From Aradus depressus (lineage: Eukaryota > Arthropoda > Insecta > Hemiptera > Aradidae), in assembly GCA_963662175.1 (NCBI GenBank), contig OY759223.1, forward strand, positions 12,874,249-12,938,248: 64,000 bases of DNA. The letters run 5' to 3'. Of this stretch, positions 11,476 to 23,137 are shown in pieces. How positions within the stretch are numbered: position 1 is the stretch's first letter; each line of letters starts with the position of its first letter. A program made the translations under genes and the position numbers. The notes under the pieces were generated by a model. It had not been told where the DNA came from. It did no database searches and saw nothing but the letters and a program-made list of their open reading frames with translations.

Positions 11476-11778
11476 CGCTCATATCGCCTACTACCAGAGC
11501 GCTCTTTCGTCACTCTGGTGGACATGAGCCCGACTCTACTGTGGGACTCCTAAATTTTGCCTACCCTAAATTTTTATTCACCTAGTGGGGTCTTTAACGA
11601 GTACCTGTTATCGTACAGGCTCGGGACCATCGCTTAACGTCCCATCCGAAGGACGGCGTGTTTTAAAAAATTTATTTTACCTCCCAGATAAAATAAACTG
11701 AGGGCCTCGGTCGGGTTACGAACCCACGTACTTGAGCTCAGAAGACAAGCACGCATACCACTGAGCTACCGGCGCCCT
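11476..11778 (-). repeat. Family A SINE, lacking the outermost 3' end
   Basis: The body is well preserved from tcatatcgcctac to gagctaccggcgccc and contains the tttattttacctcccag segment. Confidence 0.8.
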
Positions 11779-11779
11779 C

Positions 11780-12115
11780 CTTTCCCTTATAGAGTTTTGA
11801 ATTTAAATATAAAATTTCATATATTCATTACAATGGCAGTTATTAAAGTTTTTGTGTTAAGCCTCCCTTCTAATCTCCCCTTCTCGTTGGTCAATTAGGC
11901 TGAAAATCAATTGGTGTCGTCCTTAATACACATATCAAATTTCGTGTCGATACATTCACTCTATCGCTAGTTATCGTGTTCATAGACAGACATACACCGT
12001 TAGATTTTTTTTCAGTTTTTGGAATCAGCAGGTCGAAAAACATGAAATTCCGTTGAAGACTCCGCATCGAATTTTTGACCGATTACATAACTTCCTCTAT
12101 ACTTCGTATAGTTGT
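11780..12115 (-). repeat. Family B repeat fragment
   Basis: It abuts the SINE and ends cctctatacttcgtatagtt. Confidence 0.6.
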
Positions 12116-12447
12116 GTAAGTAAAAGAATATATAATAAATATTACAGGAAGTTGATTCCAAGTCCGCATATTGTAAGCACTACAATTATAGTTATTTTAT
12201 GTTAACGACTTCAAAACATTAAGAAACAACTTTCGAGACATAAACGCATGAATAAATAAACAATAGGAAGCCATAAAAATAAATTAAACTAATTAGTAGT
12301 AAATAAATAGTATAATACATTTATCGCATCATGATAATTAAAGCCATGTCACAAAAAATTAACTTCATGATGTGTTTTCGCTCGTTCGAATGTTACAGGA
12401 GCATATTTCGTACAAGATGGGACAGATATATTCGTCTAATTTTAATG

Positions 12448-12764
12448 TCAAATAGTTATTGTGACTCATGCTCGGGCTTTAACTTCGAAGTCATATCGCC
12501 TACTACCAGAGCGCTGTTTCGTCATTCTCATGGATATGAGCCCTACTCTATTGTGGGAGTCCCAAATTTTGCCTACATAGGTTTAATCAACATTAACGAG
12601 TACCTGACGTCGTACAGGCTCGGGACCATCGTTTAATTCGATGGACGGCGTGCTCAGAGTTTTTTCACTTCTCAGTTAAAATAAAGGGCCTAGAACGGGT
12701 GTTGAACCCGCGATCTTGAGCTTAATAAGCAAGCACGCATACCACTGATATACCGGCGCCCTCT
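12448..12764 (-). repeat. Family A SINE, nearly full length, diverged
   Basis: It runs from gttattgtgactcatgctcg to ccggcgccct, with a B box altered to gtgttgaaccc. Confidence 0.7.
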
Positions 12765-13400
12765 AATATCAAGAATATGTATATATACATAATTTTATCT
12801 TTTCTTAAATTGTGTAGAAAGGGATAAGCGGACACAACTATCCGGTGAAAGTTCAAAATGTTATTTTAAGTGGCAAATGAAAGTGCATCTTCATAGATAA
12901 GTGCAACTATGAAGTGCAATATTAAGTTCCGGTGAAAATACTGCACTATTGAACCATTACATAACTTTCTTTATGGTTGGATCATTATGCCTAGCTTATA
13001 TTATTTTTCTGTATACACATTCACCGGCGATGAACAATCCCTTCTAGAAAATTCCTCTTATCACCCAACCGTTTGGCCGATTTGACTGAAATTTGATGTG
13101 TCGTTTCTATGCGGTTTTGAATATAAAAATAAAATTTCATGTCAATACATTCATTATGACACCAGGAATTTTCTTCCCCATCTGGAATTATTTATAATCA
13201 ATTAAGTTTCCTTCTGCCAAACTCTTTTCCTCTTCGGTCCATTTGGCTGAACATCAATAAAGGGACATCTGGTATTTCGATTCACTAGTCTCGCTAAAGA
13301 AGTTTCACTTCCAAAATTGCTGTAACCTCAACTTAGAAGCCCCAATAACTGTTCCTGCTACTCCCTGTAGTCTAGGGAGGATATTCAATACTAGCTATCT
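12765..13400. other. AT-rich DNA with scattered family B pieces
   Basis: Short family B blocks occur at about 13,060-13,150 and 13,160-13,280. No coding signal was seen. Confidence 0.4.
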
Positions 13401-13719
13401 GTGAATGGTAATGGCGGGCCCATTCATCTGTTACCTGACTACATTCACTATTTACATTCCTTCATTGCAATGTCGTAACATCTGCATTGATATAAATTGG
13501 AAAGGATCCCTTTCACTTAACCACTCTCATTTCACAAGACAATCCTTTCCAGCTATGGCAAGCCACTTGTTCCGCACGCCATCCACCTTACAGATCTACT
13601 CATATCAATTTCAATTATTATTACTTTTTTTCTTGTTTTAGTAAATGAAATTTCTGCTAAATTACAGCAGATTACACCATCTTATTCAATTTTCCATAAA
13701 ATTTCAAAAAGGAAGGGCA

Positions 13720-13875
13720 TTCATTACGTCAGGAGTTATTGGGATTTTTGAGTTGAGCCCTCTCTCTGATCCTCCCCTTCCCTTCTGCTGATTTCGTTTG
13801 AAAATTAATAGGTGTCGTCCATATGGGGTTTGGAATTCATATTTGAAATTTCATGTCAATACATTCATTACAATG
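13720..13875 (-). repeat. Family B fragment
   Basis: It has the ggagttattgggatttttga and aggtgtcgtcc blocks and ends at attcattacaatgg, where Tc1-like sequence starts. Confidence 0.45.
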
Positions 13876-13990
13876 GATCGCACTAGCACTCACATGGAAG
13901 CGATTTGCGACTGCACGCATGATTGACCTATGTTTAGCATTCCCATCGCTTGATTAAGGGATTCGTAACTTAAACGGTTCATTATGAACA
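13876..13990 (-). pseudogene. Tc1-like transposase N-terminal helix-turn-helix fragment
   Basis: On the minus strand one frame reads QAMGMLNIGQS and the next reads MRAVANRFHVSASAI. Together these resemble the DNA-binding HTH of Tc1-family transposases, split by a frameshift. No catalytic part is present. Confidence 0.45.
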
Positions 13991-14479
13991 GATTTACTAG
14001 TCAGAACAACTCAGAAACTGTTAATCCACTGATAAAAACATTAGACTGTTCAAAATATAAGAAATTCCATGATACAATATGACTTAATCCGGGATTAACA
14101 ACAGGACACCAACAGGGTAAAAGTCCATGCACTTACATTCTTTCACACTGCTAAGATACAAAGGTAGAATTTTACCAATTTTTTTTTGTTTCCTTACTCA
14201 AGAGGCCTCGCGTTACAACGTATGAACACTCACATTGGTTCAAGATTCGATAAAATTACAAAAAAAACTAGGTATGCTATCGAATTTTTATGTGTTCCAC
14301 TTCGAGTGTTGAGCAGTGTATATAGCCCGTATCAACACGAAATTCAGTAGGATGATTAAATGATGATAATTCCTGAGTTATGACCCTATTGATTTTCAAC
14401 CAAACAGTAAATCGGTTTCAGAAGATGAGAGAAAATTTATTTGATTAATTCCCGCTTGGGTAGTATATTTTGGGTGGCA

Positions 14480-14780
14480 ATGTCTTTTTTTATTATTTTT
14501 TTTTAAAGTCAAATATAGGCGTTTACTTGTAAAAGTACTTGGGCCCCGAGGTTGAGTGGTCTCAATTTTCGTATGATTTCGGCCAAGTTGTAAACAGATC
14601 TAACGTAGTTAGCACATGTTGAGGTCAAAGTTGGAGTTAGAGCGCTTACAAATTTCCAGTCACATACACACAAAAAATGGTCAAAACCTGTTTAAGGGAT
14701 CTTGAAGCGTGAAATTCCGTTCAAAAGTCGATCTCGAATTTTCACAGGAATATAATACTTCCTTATATTGAAGGTACATA
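14480..14780 (-). repeat. Family C interspersed repeat
   Basis: It shares blocks with 53,550-53,775 and 62,960-63,240: a segment on loss of cccgaataag-type sequence, ttgaagcgtgaaattccg and a terminal tatacttcc-like end. No protein seen. Confidence 0.4.
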
Positions 14781-14929
14781 AGAAAGTGAAAATTTACAAA
14801 ATTTTCAGTGAGAATTGAGTTTCCTTTCTTTATCGATGTCATCTCTCTCTTCTGAATGATTTGTTGAGATTACACCATCTTCATTCCTGAGACGATAACT
14901 TTTGAAGAGATCTCTTCCACTCACTCGAA

Positions 14930-15335
14930 TGAGTGAGCGGGACTCAGTCTTCAGCTCACGAGAAAGGATTGAGAAACACTCTTTCTTTGTCGGAGCATGA
15001 GAGGAATGAGAAATGAAAGAGGCGGCGAAAATCCTTGGTGAGATTTGAAATAGTGGACTGTATGCAGGCCAATCCTTTCACCGCCACGGGTCTGTAACCC
15101 TGGTGACCTCCGGAACTTCACGATCTTCAAGACTAGAGCGGTCTGACTATCGCTCGGCTTGGATCAACTTCGACCAACTGGTGAGGGGGACTTTCAAAGA
15201 GAGGGTCCTCGACCGACCACTTGGGAGACTTGATCTAGTTCTCATGTCCAATGACAAATGTGACACGACCAACAGGACTTTCTCAGGTTTACAAAATAAA
15301 TATGTAGTCTGGTCTCTCATAGGTTTTATTATTTC
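14930..15335. other. GC-richer segment of unknown nature
   Basis: It stands out from the AT-rich surroundings. A 79-codon plus-strand frame (15,103-15,342) has no recognisable motif. It adjoins a hammerhead-like motif on the minus strand, so it may be internal sequence of an unrecognised element. Confidence 0.3.
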
Positions 15336-15376
15336 ATATTAGCCAGCTTTCGAAGTTGCCCTCATCAGACAGTCTA
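15336..15376 (-). ncRNA. Hammerhead-ribozyme-like motif
   Basis: The minus strand reads ctgatga, a 10-nt segment able to form a short weak stem II, gaaa, then gc-tg-gct-a. The last A of gaaa plus gc pairs with gct, giving a 3-bp stem III followed by a UA cleavage position. Stem I is short (about 3 bp with one wobble). Confidence 0.35.
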
Positions 15377-15394
15377 CAAAAAACTCATCATTTA

Positions 15395-15820
15395 GCTTTA
15401 ACTACGAGGTCATATCGCCTACAATCAGAGCGTTCTTTCAACGCTCTGGTGGACATGAGCCTTACTTTACAGTGGGAGTTGTAAATACTTGTGAAAATGT
15501 TTGTGAACACACTTAACTGATGGAAGATGGGTTAATAGACCCTGGCACTTACCTCAACTTGAGATCCATTTAACTACGTGGTCATATCGCCTACAACCAG
15601 AGCGTTCTTTCGGCACTCTTGTGGACATGGCCCGACTCTAATATGGGAGTCCTAAATACTTCATGTTTGTGAACACATAACTGATGGAAGATGGATTAAT
15701 AGACCCCGCCACTTACCTCAACTTGAGATCTATTTAACTACGAGGTCATATCGCCTACTACCAGAGCTTTCTTTCGCTCTGGTGGATATGAGCCTGACTC
15801 TTCAGTGGGAAGTCCTAAAT
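15395..15820 (-). repeat. Tandem triplication containing a family A SINE 3' fragment
   Basis: Three units of about 165 bp begin near 15,402, 15,572 and 15,734. Each has ggtcatatcgcctac, the SINE hairpin region and a non-SINE segment with tgatggaagatgg and ttaatagacc. A fourth partial unit follows the palindrome, at about 16,055-16,135. Confidence 0.75.
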
Positions 15821-15821
15821 A

Positions 15822-16028
15822 CTGTTGGTTGTTTCCGGCATTTCTTCCAGAGGTGTCTTCTTATTTTTTTGGACAATATTTTGGGACACTTACACGTCCC
15901 TTCTTCTGGTCACTATGAACCTAACCTTTGTTCATAGTGACCAGAAGAAGGGACGTGTAAGTGTCCCGAAATATTGTCCAAAAAAATAAGAAGACACCTC
16001 TGGAAGAAATGCCGGAATCAACCAACAG
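15822..16028. repeat. Near-perfect palindrome, 99-bp arms, 9-bp spacer
   Basis: Arms 15,822-15,920 and 15,930-16,028 are reverse complements with very few mismatches; the spacer is ctaaccttt. Each arm carries a degenerate hammerhead-like core: cagaaga, a strong stem II gggac/gtccc, then gaaa. U4 of the core is changed to A. The palindrome interrupts a tandem unit, and cctaaatact is found on both sides. Confidence 0.85.
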
Positions 16029-16309
16029 TGGAATATCCCAGAGAAGTTTAAGAAACACAAGCCCTAAATACTCCATGTTTGTGAACATATATGATTGAAG
16101 ATGGATTAATAGACCTTCTCTTCTATTTAACTATTGCAGACTGGAATGGTCTCTAAAACGAGGGTCGACAACCTACACACTGATGAGGGGACCCCTATAT
16201 TAAGAGAAGGTCCCGCAAACATCCTTTCCAATGATATATTACACACACGAATCAGTTTTGCTTAATCTTTTGTCTTCTCGCAAAATTGTATTCGTTTTAT
16301 TTTTCTTCC

Positions 16310-16860
16310 TCAGCTATATGAAGTATAGGGGAAGTTATTTAATCGGTCAAAAATTCGTAAAGTTTTCAAAGGATTTTTATGTTTTCCGACCTCTAGATTT
16401 CAAACATGAAAAAAAGATAATTTCTGTGTGTCTATGAACATGATCACCTCCGTTAGCATAAATGTATCGACACGAAATTTTATTTGTGAATCCAGAACGC
16501 TCCCCTACTTTCCAGTCGACTGTTTTGACTAAATATCAATTGTTGACTTATACAGGCACTTTAATCCACATACTAAATTTCATACTACATTCATCCGTAT
16601 ACTACATTCATTCCATTGGCACTAATTAGGGTTTTTGAGTTTTGCCTCCCCTTCTCTTTGGTCGATTTAGCTGAAGATTGATAGTTTTAGATTTCACGTC
16701 AAAACATACTTATTTGAATATTTGTGTCAGCCCCTTCCCTTTTTCACTTTGACTGATTAGGCTGAAAATAGGTCGTCCTTTCCATATCGATACATTGATT
16801 CTATTAGAAGTTGTTAGGGTTTTTAGTTGAGCTGAGTGATTCACCAACAATTTTTTTCAA
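16310..16860. repeat. Family B pieces in mixed orientation
   Basis: 16,310-16,500 is a plus-strand head region; 16,500-16,860 is a diverged minus-strand copy. Confidence 0.4.
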
Positions 16861-17109
16861 AATTGAAAATGTGTCAACTCTGTGAGAAAAAGTCTGAGTC
16901 AAATTGGGGCTGTCAAATGTTGGCCGTTTCATGTTGACAATGACTCAAGTGGTCTTCTGTTCGCCTACTTCAATGGAAATCGTGTGAATCTTGCTTGTTA
17001 AGTCTATAATAAGGTGTCATGTCACAGAGATAAGTACAAGTGGGAAGGAATTCTATATTATTTTGAGACAATGTTCTCTGCAAGTAGCCTTGGGCCAAAT
17101 TGTGCTAAA

Positions 17110-17402
17110 AATCGGCGTGTACACCTAAGGGACCTAAGCATTCAATGCTCTAATCCTTTCCTTGTTAGCTCAACTGTACGAGTCCTAAATTTTGCCTACC
17201 AAGGTTTAGTTACAAAAAGTCTTCAACGAGTACCTGACATGGCACAGGCTAGTTTAACGTCGCCTCCGAAGGACGGCGTGCTCAAGTGTTTGTTTTTTTC
17301 ACCTCCCAGATAATATAAACTAAGGGCCTCGGTCGAATTTCGAACCCAAGACCTTGAGCTCAGTAGGCAAGCACGCATACCACTGAGCTACCGGCGCCCT
17401 CT
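17110..17402 (-). repeat. Family A SINE with a LINE-like 3' end
   Basis: The body and tRNA head (ggcgcc end at 17,402) are normal. The minus-strand 3' end is not the usual gcccgggcatgagtca; it continues into a block including gaatgcttaggtccc and ggtgtacac, similar to the LINE 3' end at 10,172-10,250. Confidence 0.6.
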
Positions 17403-17428
17403 CATAAATTATATATATTTTTTTACTC

Positions 17429-17880
17429 CCCTAGCAATATGATGTGTAGAGGAAGTTCTGTAATCGGTCAAAAATTCGATGCAGAGTTTTCAACGGAATT
17501 TCATGTTCTACGATCTTTAGATTTCAAAAAATGAAAAAAAAAAAACATTTCTGTCTGTATGTATCTGTGAACACGTTAACTCCAGATAGAATGAATGTAT
17601 CAACACGAAATTTTATATGTGCATCTAGAACCCTCTAATGACGACATCTATTGATTTTCAGCCAAATCGACCAAAGTGAAGGTAAAATTAGGGGGGAGGC
17701 TTAACACAAAAACTCTAATAACTGCCGAAGGTATTGAATCTATGGATTTAGGAGTCCCTATGTAAGTCAACTATTGAATATTAGCGCAAACGGTCGACTG
17801 GTTTCAGAGGGAGAGCGAAAACGATTTATCGTTGCTGAGGAAGTACCTACATTGCCGGTGATTCATCGGAGACTTTTTTT
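17429..17880 (+). repeat. Family B repeat, full length
   Basis: It runs from the head (atgatgtgtagaggaag) to the tail gccggtgattcatcgg, followed by a T run. Confidence 0.7.
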
Positions 17881-17889
17881 TTTTACTGT

Positions 17890-18650
17890 TAAAAAAATTC
17901 TGCTAATGAATTTGGTTACCACCTTGAAAATAACCACTTAAGTTGGACTGCTTCAATCCATTGAGTAGGCAAATAGGCTATACAGATCCCTGATCGTCCA
18001 TCCCTAAAATACCTTTCTTAAAAAAAAAAAAAATGTCCATTATCTTGTAACCATTTGGTAAATAAATCTCCTCAATTAGACCTGTTTATCACCTTCTTGT
18101 AAAAAGTTGGACACTATTTTCCACATCACTGGTAACCAAGTATTTACAATTACCATGTCGGATGAAACTCTATTACCAATGATTACCATAGTTTTCTTGG
18201 GACCTTGCCCTTTTGGATCATTAAAAAACTGCTGAAGAAAATCTTATTTGATAAAGAAAATTCCAAAGTCTCTGTTTTTGGTGCTCAATTTAAATGATTT
18301 TCTTCTTAATAAAAAAACCAGTAACGGAACTGTCAAACCTCGAGTATTTTACTTGTAGCGGTCACATTTTTTGTTTTATTTCTTTATTTGGGGTTTTAGA
18401 GTAAAAAAAATGATGAACCAAGTGATTTTCTTTTTTTGTGTACATATTTGTATTTATTATATATAATTTTTATCTCTTTTTTCTAAAGTCCATCCCCTAC
18501 CTTACCAACCTGATGTTCCTCTAAATACGGTTCACATTCAGCAAACTTGACTTAGTTTATAACTAAACCTGACGATGGTGTAATTCCGATACCTGTAACA
18601 TATAATTTTTTTGTGGAATAGATATTATTTTTAAAGTTTGTTAACTAACA
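17890..18650. other. AT-rich DNA without recognised feature
   Basis: A minus-strand frame near 18,000-18,230 (with VIIGNRVSSDMVIVNTWLP) could be a transposon protein fragment, but I cannot place it. A degenerate hammerhead-like string (ctgacga, then gata instead of gaaa) lies at about 18,569-18,592. Confidence 0.3.
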
Positions 18651-18651
18651 T

Positions 18652-18770
18652 TAGTTAGTTATTTTGACTCATGTCCTTGGCTTTATCTACGAGGTCATAT
18701 CGCCTACTACCAGTTCGCTCTTTCGTCACACTGGTTGACCTGAGCCGCTCGGGACCATCGCTTAATTATT
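18652..18770 (-). repeat. Family A SINE, 3' fragment
   Basis: The gttattttgactcatgtcc end and hairpin region are present; the rest is lost. Confidence 0.55.
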
Positions 18771-19526
18771 CTCTCATCCCAAGGCCGATATTCTCACGGT
18801 TTTTTCATCTCCCGGATACAAAATTTGTGTTAATATTTAATTTAAAGTATGCCTTTTCCTAATAATCTACCCGGCACGTCAGTACCTTCAAAAAATATAT
18901 TTTTTCATTTTCGACCAATTTGCTTTTATAAAAAAAATATTTTTGAAGTAATAGTTCAATTATTATTGATTAGAAAGTTTTTATTTTCTCGTCAGATGAT
19001 ATACATTTTTTATCAAATTTTATGAGTCCTCATAAAATCCTTGATATCAAGTTTTCATTTCGACATTTTTTAAAGCCAATTTAAATGTCAACCTAAACAT
19101 GAAAAAAAAAATTGATAGAGCAAAAAATTGAATTAATGACGATCATAACAGGAAATCCGTATGAAATAGGAACGCACATTCACTTGCTATTTATATGCAT
19201 TTTGTAAAAATGTATGAAAATACATTAAAGAAATTGTAAGAAAAAAGTATATAATGAAGCGTATTTGGGATCAATTTCTCTTACTTTTGAACTTTTTTTG
19301 CCAAGGTTTTGGACTTTCTAAATATCAGTTATTTTCTTGGCTAGGTGGTGTTCAGGTATTCAGGTATTCATTAGAGGAGGCGCTCAGGTACCTGTGCAGC
19401 CCGGAGCATGTCATTCTATCAGACAGTCCTCAGGGTTCTAACGACTCTCAGAAATCCCTTCAAGATCGACAATACTCTTTTGTTTGAATTATTCAGCTTC
19501 TCTCTGCCTAATAAGACCAACACTGT

Positions 19527-19661
19527 TGTAGTATAGGGGAAGTTATGAAATCGGTCAAAAATTCGATGTAGAGTTTTCAAAGGAATTCCATGTTTTCTGA
19601 TCTTTAGATTCCAAATAGGGGAGAACCTTCACACAAAAAATTCAATAAGTGCCGTTGTAAT
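19527..19661 (+). repeat. Family B repeat, left part, split by a hAT
   Basis: The head (tagtataggggaagttatg) runs up to aagtgccgttgtaat. The right part resumes at 20,301 after the hAT insertion. Confidence 0.7.
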
Positions 19662-20300
19662 TAGGGTTGCCACCGGTACTTTATTATGAAGTATTGTACG
19701 TTATTTCGGGTAATTGTACTTTTTACTTTATGAGTGCAGCGAAAATACTTTATTTCGCATGATTTGATTTCTCTGGGATTCATTTTACATATAACATACA
19801 AAAAAAGGTTGGTCGTAAGGATCTTTATGGAGAAATTTCTTTATTAAACAAATTATATAATCAAATATATAGCTCTGAAGGTTTTGCGGAATTGTCTACT
19901 GCACAAAAATGGCAGCAAGTATTTAATAAGACTGATGATAGTTTTTCAAATTTGTATAGATTAATTTCATTTTTACTATCGATTCCCGCCAACATTCACA
20001 GAGAGAAATTTTTCTGTGATAAATAGCAAATGGCGAAACGAAAGAAACAAAGCGTCTCTGAATCGGATAAAAAATTAATTACTTATTTACTTTAACTTAA
20101 ATATAGACTGTAAAGATGCTGTGAAGCTGTTTAGCAGTGATAATTATTTGTTAAAAATTGCTAAAAGTAATGAAAAATTTGTTTTTAAGCAAAATAATAA
20201 AGTAAAATAAATCAAACTTTATTTTGACACAATGTACTTTTTTTTTGTACCTTTAATAACCAATGTACTTTATTTGCACAAAAAAAAGGTAGCAACTCTG
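19662..20300 (+). mobile_element. hAT element remnant with 8-bp target duplication
   Basis: It starts tagggttgccacc and ends ggtagcaactctg, imperfect terminal inverted repeats of 13 bp. gttgtaat flanks both sides (19,654-19,661 and 20,301-20,308). Removing it restores the family B consensus gccgttgtaatgaatg. Inside, the frames retain LISFLLSIPANIH and VINSKWRNERN, the hATC dimerisation pattern, with frameshifts. It is defective and internally deleted. Confidence 0.8.
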
Positions 20301-20440
20301 GTTGTAATGAATGTATCGACACAAAATTTCATATCTAAAATACAAAAACCCATAAGGATGGCATTTATTAATTTTCTGTGGGATCGACCTAAGGGAAGGG
20401 GGGATCAGAGGAGGTTCGACTCAAAAACTCTTATTAATAA
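20301..20440 (+). repeat. Family B repeat, right part after the hAT
   Basis: It continues aatgaatgtatcgacacaaa and then decays. Confidence 0.6.
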
Positions 20441-20922
20441 TAATAATATTTATTTTCGTTAAACCATAACATGGTAATAAGATACGTGATAAGAATGTTT
20501 ACATTTAGATTATAAATTAGATACATGAACAGATATTAACTCTCAGAGTCCGACTCGGATTAGTATTAACAATAATATTAAAAAATAAAACGAAATAAAA
20601 AAATAAATACTAAAAAGAGTATAAAACTAATATTATATAATAGATAAATAAAGGATATAATAAATACAGTAGACAATTTTTTAACTATAATTAAAATTAG
20701 GATAATAATTGTTGATAATTTTTTTGTAAGTGTCTTTTTCACGATGACACAGGACGTTTTTACGTTCCTTCCTCAGGTCACAATGTGCAGAATATAGAGA
20801 AGACAAAAAAACAAAATAATAATTACAAATAAATAAATAAAATTATAATAAAAACTTAAAATACTGAATTACTAAAAATTAATATCAATGTAATGAATGT
20901 ATCGACATGAAATTTAGTATGA

Positions 20923-21272
20923 GGTTTAGGTTTTAGGTTTTATGACTCATGCCCGGGCTTTAACAACGAGGTCATATCGCCTACTACCAGAGCGCTCTTT
21001 CGTCACTCTGGTGGACATGAGCCCGACTCTAATCTGGGAGTCCTAAATTTTGCCTACCCTAAATTTTTATTCATCTAGGTTAGGGGTCTTTAACGAGTAC
21101 CTGACATCGTACAGGCTCGGGACCATCGCTTAACGTCCCATCCGAAGGACGGCGTGCTTAAGTTTATTTTACCTCCCAGATAAAATTAACTAAGGGCCTC
21201 GGTCGGGTTACGAACCCACGACCTTGAGCTCAGAAGTCAAGCACGCATACCACTGAGCTACCGGCGCCCTCA
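20923..21272 (-). mobile_element. Family A SINE, full length with target-site duplication
   Basis: The 13-bp duplication aaatttagtatga lies at 20,910-20,922 and 21,273-21,285. The SINE is inserted in a family B copy (cgacatgaaatttagtatga is family B sequence). The 3' tail is a degenerate ggtttaggttttagg, a TTAGG-like variant. Confidence 0.9.
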
Positions 21273-21419
21273 AAATTTAGTATGATATTCAGCCTCTATG
21301 TAAGTCAACTATCGATTTTTATCCGAAACAATCGATTGTTTTCGGTATGAGCGAAAACATATTTAATTCTTACAGGGGAATTACATTACTGGTGGTTCAC
21401 TTTTTTCCTATTTCTAACA

Positions 21420-22015
21420 GGTGGACATTCTTTTAAACCGGTATTACAAGTTGGAAACTTACAGGGATCACAACTTTACCGTGACTAAAGCCAGATAGGG
21501 CATGTGTATAATTGGTGTAGCTCAAGTGAACATGAACCGCTACGTCAGACAGAGAATGGGAGGGAGTTATGACAATGAATAATGGTATGGAAGATTGTAC
21601 GACAAGATAAGTGGAGTCAGGATCCTAGTTAACTGGACTCAACAATTGTCAGTGTAGTCAGCTCAACTTCTGGTGAGAACTAGACCTCAGGTAACTTGGC
21701 TCCAACAACAATGACAACTGACAATTATGAAACAATTAAAATATAATAATAACCGGTGTTGAAAGCTTCATAGCTGGGAGTGAGGTCCTTCGTATTGTAT
21801 TTCATTCATAAGTGAAGGGTACAGGGAAAGAATAAGATATGTCACAAAAACATTATTTCGAGTAATTCAGAATTTTGTCATTTCAAGTTTGTAAAAATGT
21901 TGTAATTATTTTATATAATTAAAATATAGTGAAATATAATTAAAAATATATATTTTAAGTAATATTCTAAGTTTTTTAAAAAAGAATAAAGATGTAAAAA
22001 CTCCAGATATAAAAA
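21420..22015. other. AT-rich DNA, nothing recognised
   Basis: No coding pattern or repeat family was recognised. 21,530-21,720 is slightly richer in GC. Confidence 0.4.
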
Positions 22016-22019
22016 ATTG

Positions 22020-22541
22020 CTAAAAATTCCGTTCTGTGCTGGAACAAAACAAGGTATGTCCATTAAAATATGAAGAAATGTATTCTAATTTTCCTTTTTC
22101 TATCCCATGAATAGACAAAAATGCCTTTTTACAAACAGGTACTTCAACAACAGTCCCATCACGCATAACCATTATTTTATAACGATATGTTGCATCTTTT
22201 TTTTTTTCTTTTTTTCCGGGTGCTCCTGACCCCGATATGTTACATCTATTACAGGTTTTCTGGATCGTCTTCGCATAATGGGTAAAATGCTTATAAGTGC
22301 GGTTAAATAGGAGTTTTGATGATTGTTCGAGCCCAATGCGTTAAACTTTTGAAGAATGAGCTTCCTTTCTTCAGCATTGGTATTTTCGAAACATTTAAAC
22401 CGCTTGCAATTACAAGGCAAACCAACTGCGTGACTTTGCAACCGAATTTTTTTCAATACTTCAGACATCCTACCTGTTTTTGCACGTTTTTTTTCCTTTC
22501 TTTGGCGATCTTACAAAATTGCTTTCTTCTTCCTCACTCAT
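22020..22541 (-). pseudogene. Frameshifted ORF of a multicopy insect-type protein
   Basis: The minus strand from ATG at 22,541 reads MSEEEESNFVRSPKKGKK and then shifts. A second frame has VGLPCNCKRFKCFENTNAEE, FNALGSN.... and a Pro/Arg-rich end. After an A-rich slip at about 22,197-22,220 a third frame reads YKIMVMRDGTVVEVPVCKK, followed by AFLSIHGIEKGKLEYI, and stops at 22,020. The CxCKRxxCF start and VCKKAFLSIHGI block look like a protein family I believe is multicopy in insects and probably transposon-linked (recollection, not a search). Two frameshifts make it a pseudogene. Confidence 0.5.
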
Positions 22542-22996
22542 TTTGAAATAAAACAATTTATTACGTAGTTTTTAATTTAAAAATAACTTATTATGATGAA
22601 AATATTAGTTTTATTTTTAAAAGCACACAAAACAACTTAAAACATTAAAACAACAGTACTTTTTATTTTTAATATGAAAGGAGGTAAAACATTACAATAA
22701 CCTTTCATTGGACATCACTTGTTCTTCCCCTTTTTGAGTTGGACAAACCTTGTTTCTTTCCTGTACATGAAAACTTTCTTTCAACATAACCATGGACACG
22801 TCTGGTTTTAACCTTGTCTTGCAACACTGTCATTTAGAACCATTTGTGACCAATAGATAGGGCAAAAAACCTCAATTTTCAAAAAAATGGACATCCCTTG
22901 TTTTTTCCCTGTACCCTTCAGTACAATAATTGTACTTATGAATGAAATACAATAGAAAAAAAAAATAATAATGTAATGAGATCCAATTATTGGATC

Positions 22997-23022
22997 TCAT
23001 TATATTATTATTATTATTATTA
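22997..23022 (+). repeat. (ATT)n microsatellite
   Basis: Short run of tta/att triplets. Confidence 0.8.
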
Positions 23023-23137
23023 TTTTGAGTCCCACAAAATTTTAGTAGGAAAAGTCATTAGTCAATCGCCGTTAATGTACTTCCCCAGAATTAAATCATT
23101 TACGTTTTTAATCTCCCTCCAGAGCCACTCAACTGTT

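Noticed and set aside
15103..15342. 79-codon frame in the GC-richer segment
   Set aside because: No motif, no splice context; noted as unknown segment instead of a gene.
18569..18592. Hammerhead-like string ctgacga ... gata
   Set aside because: The invariant gaa of the core is changed to gat and no stem III or stem I could be drawn.
19254..19487. Possible LINE RNase H fragment (HVILSDSPQGS-like)
   Set aside because: Only a handful of residues resemble the motif; too weak to annotate.
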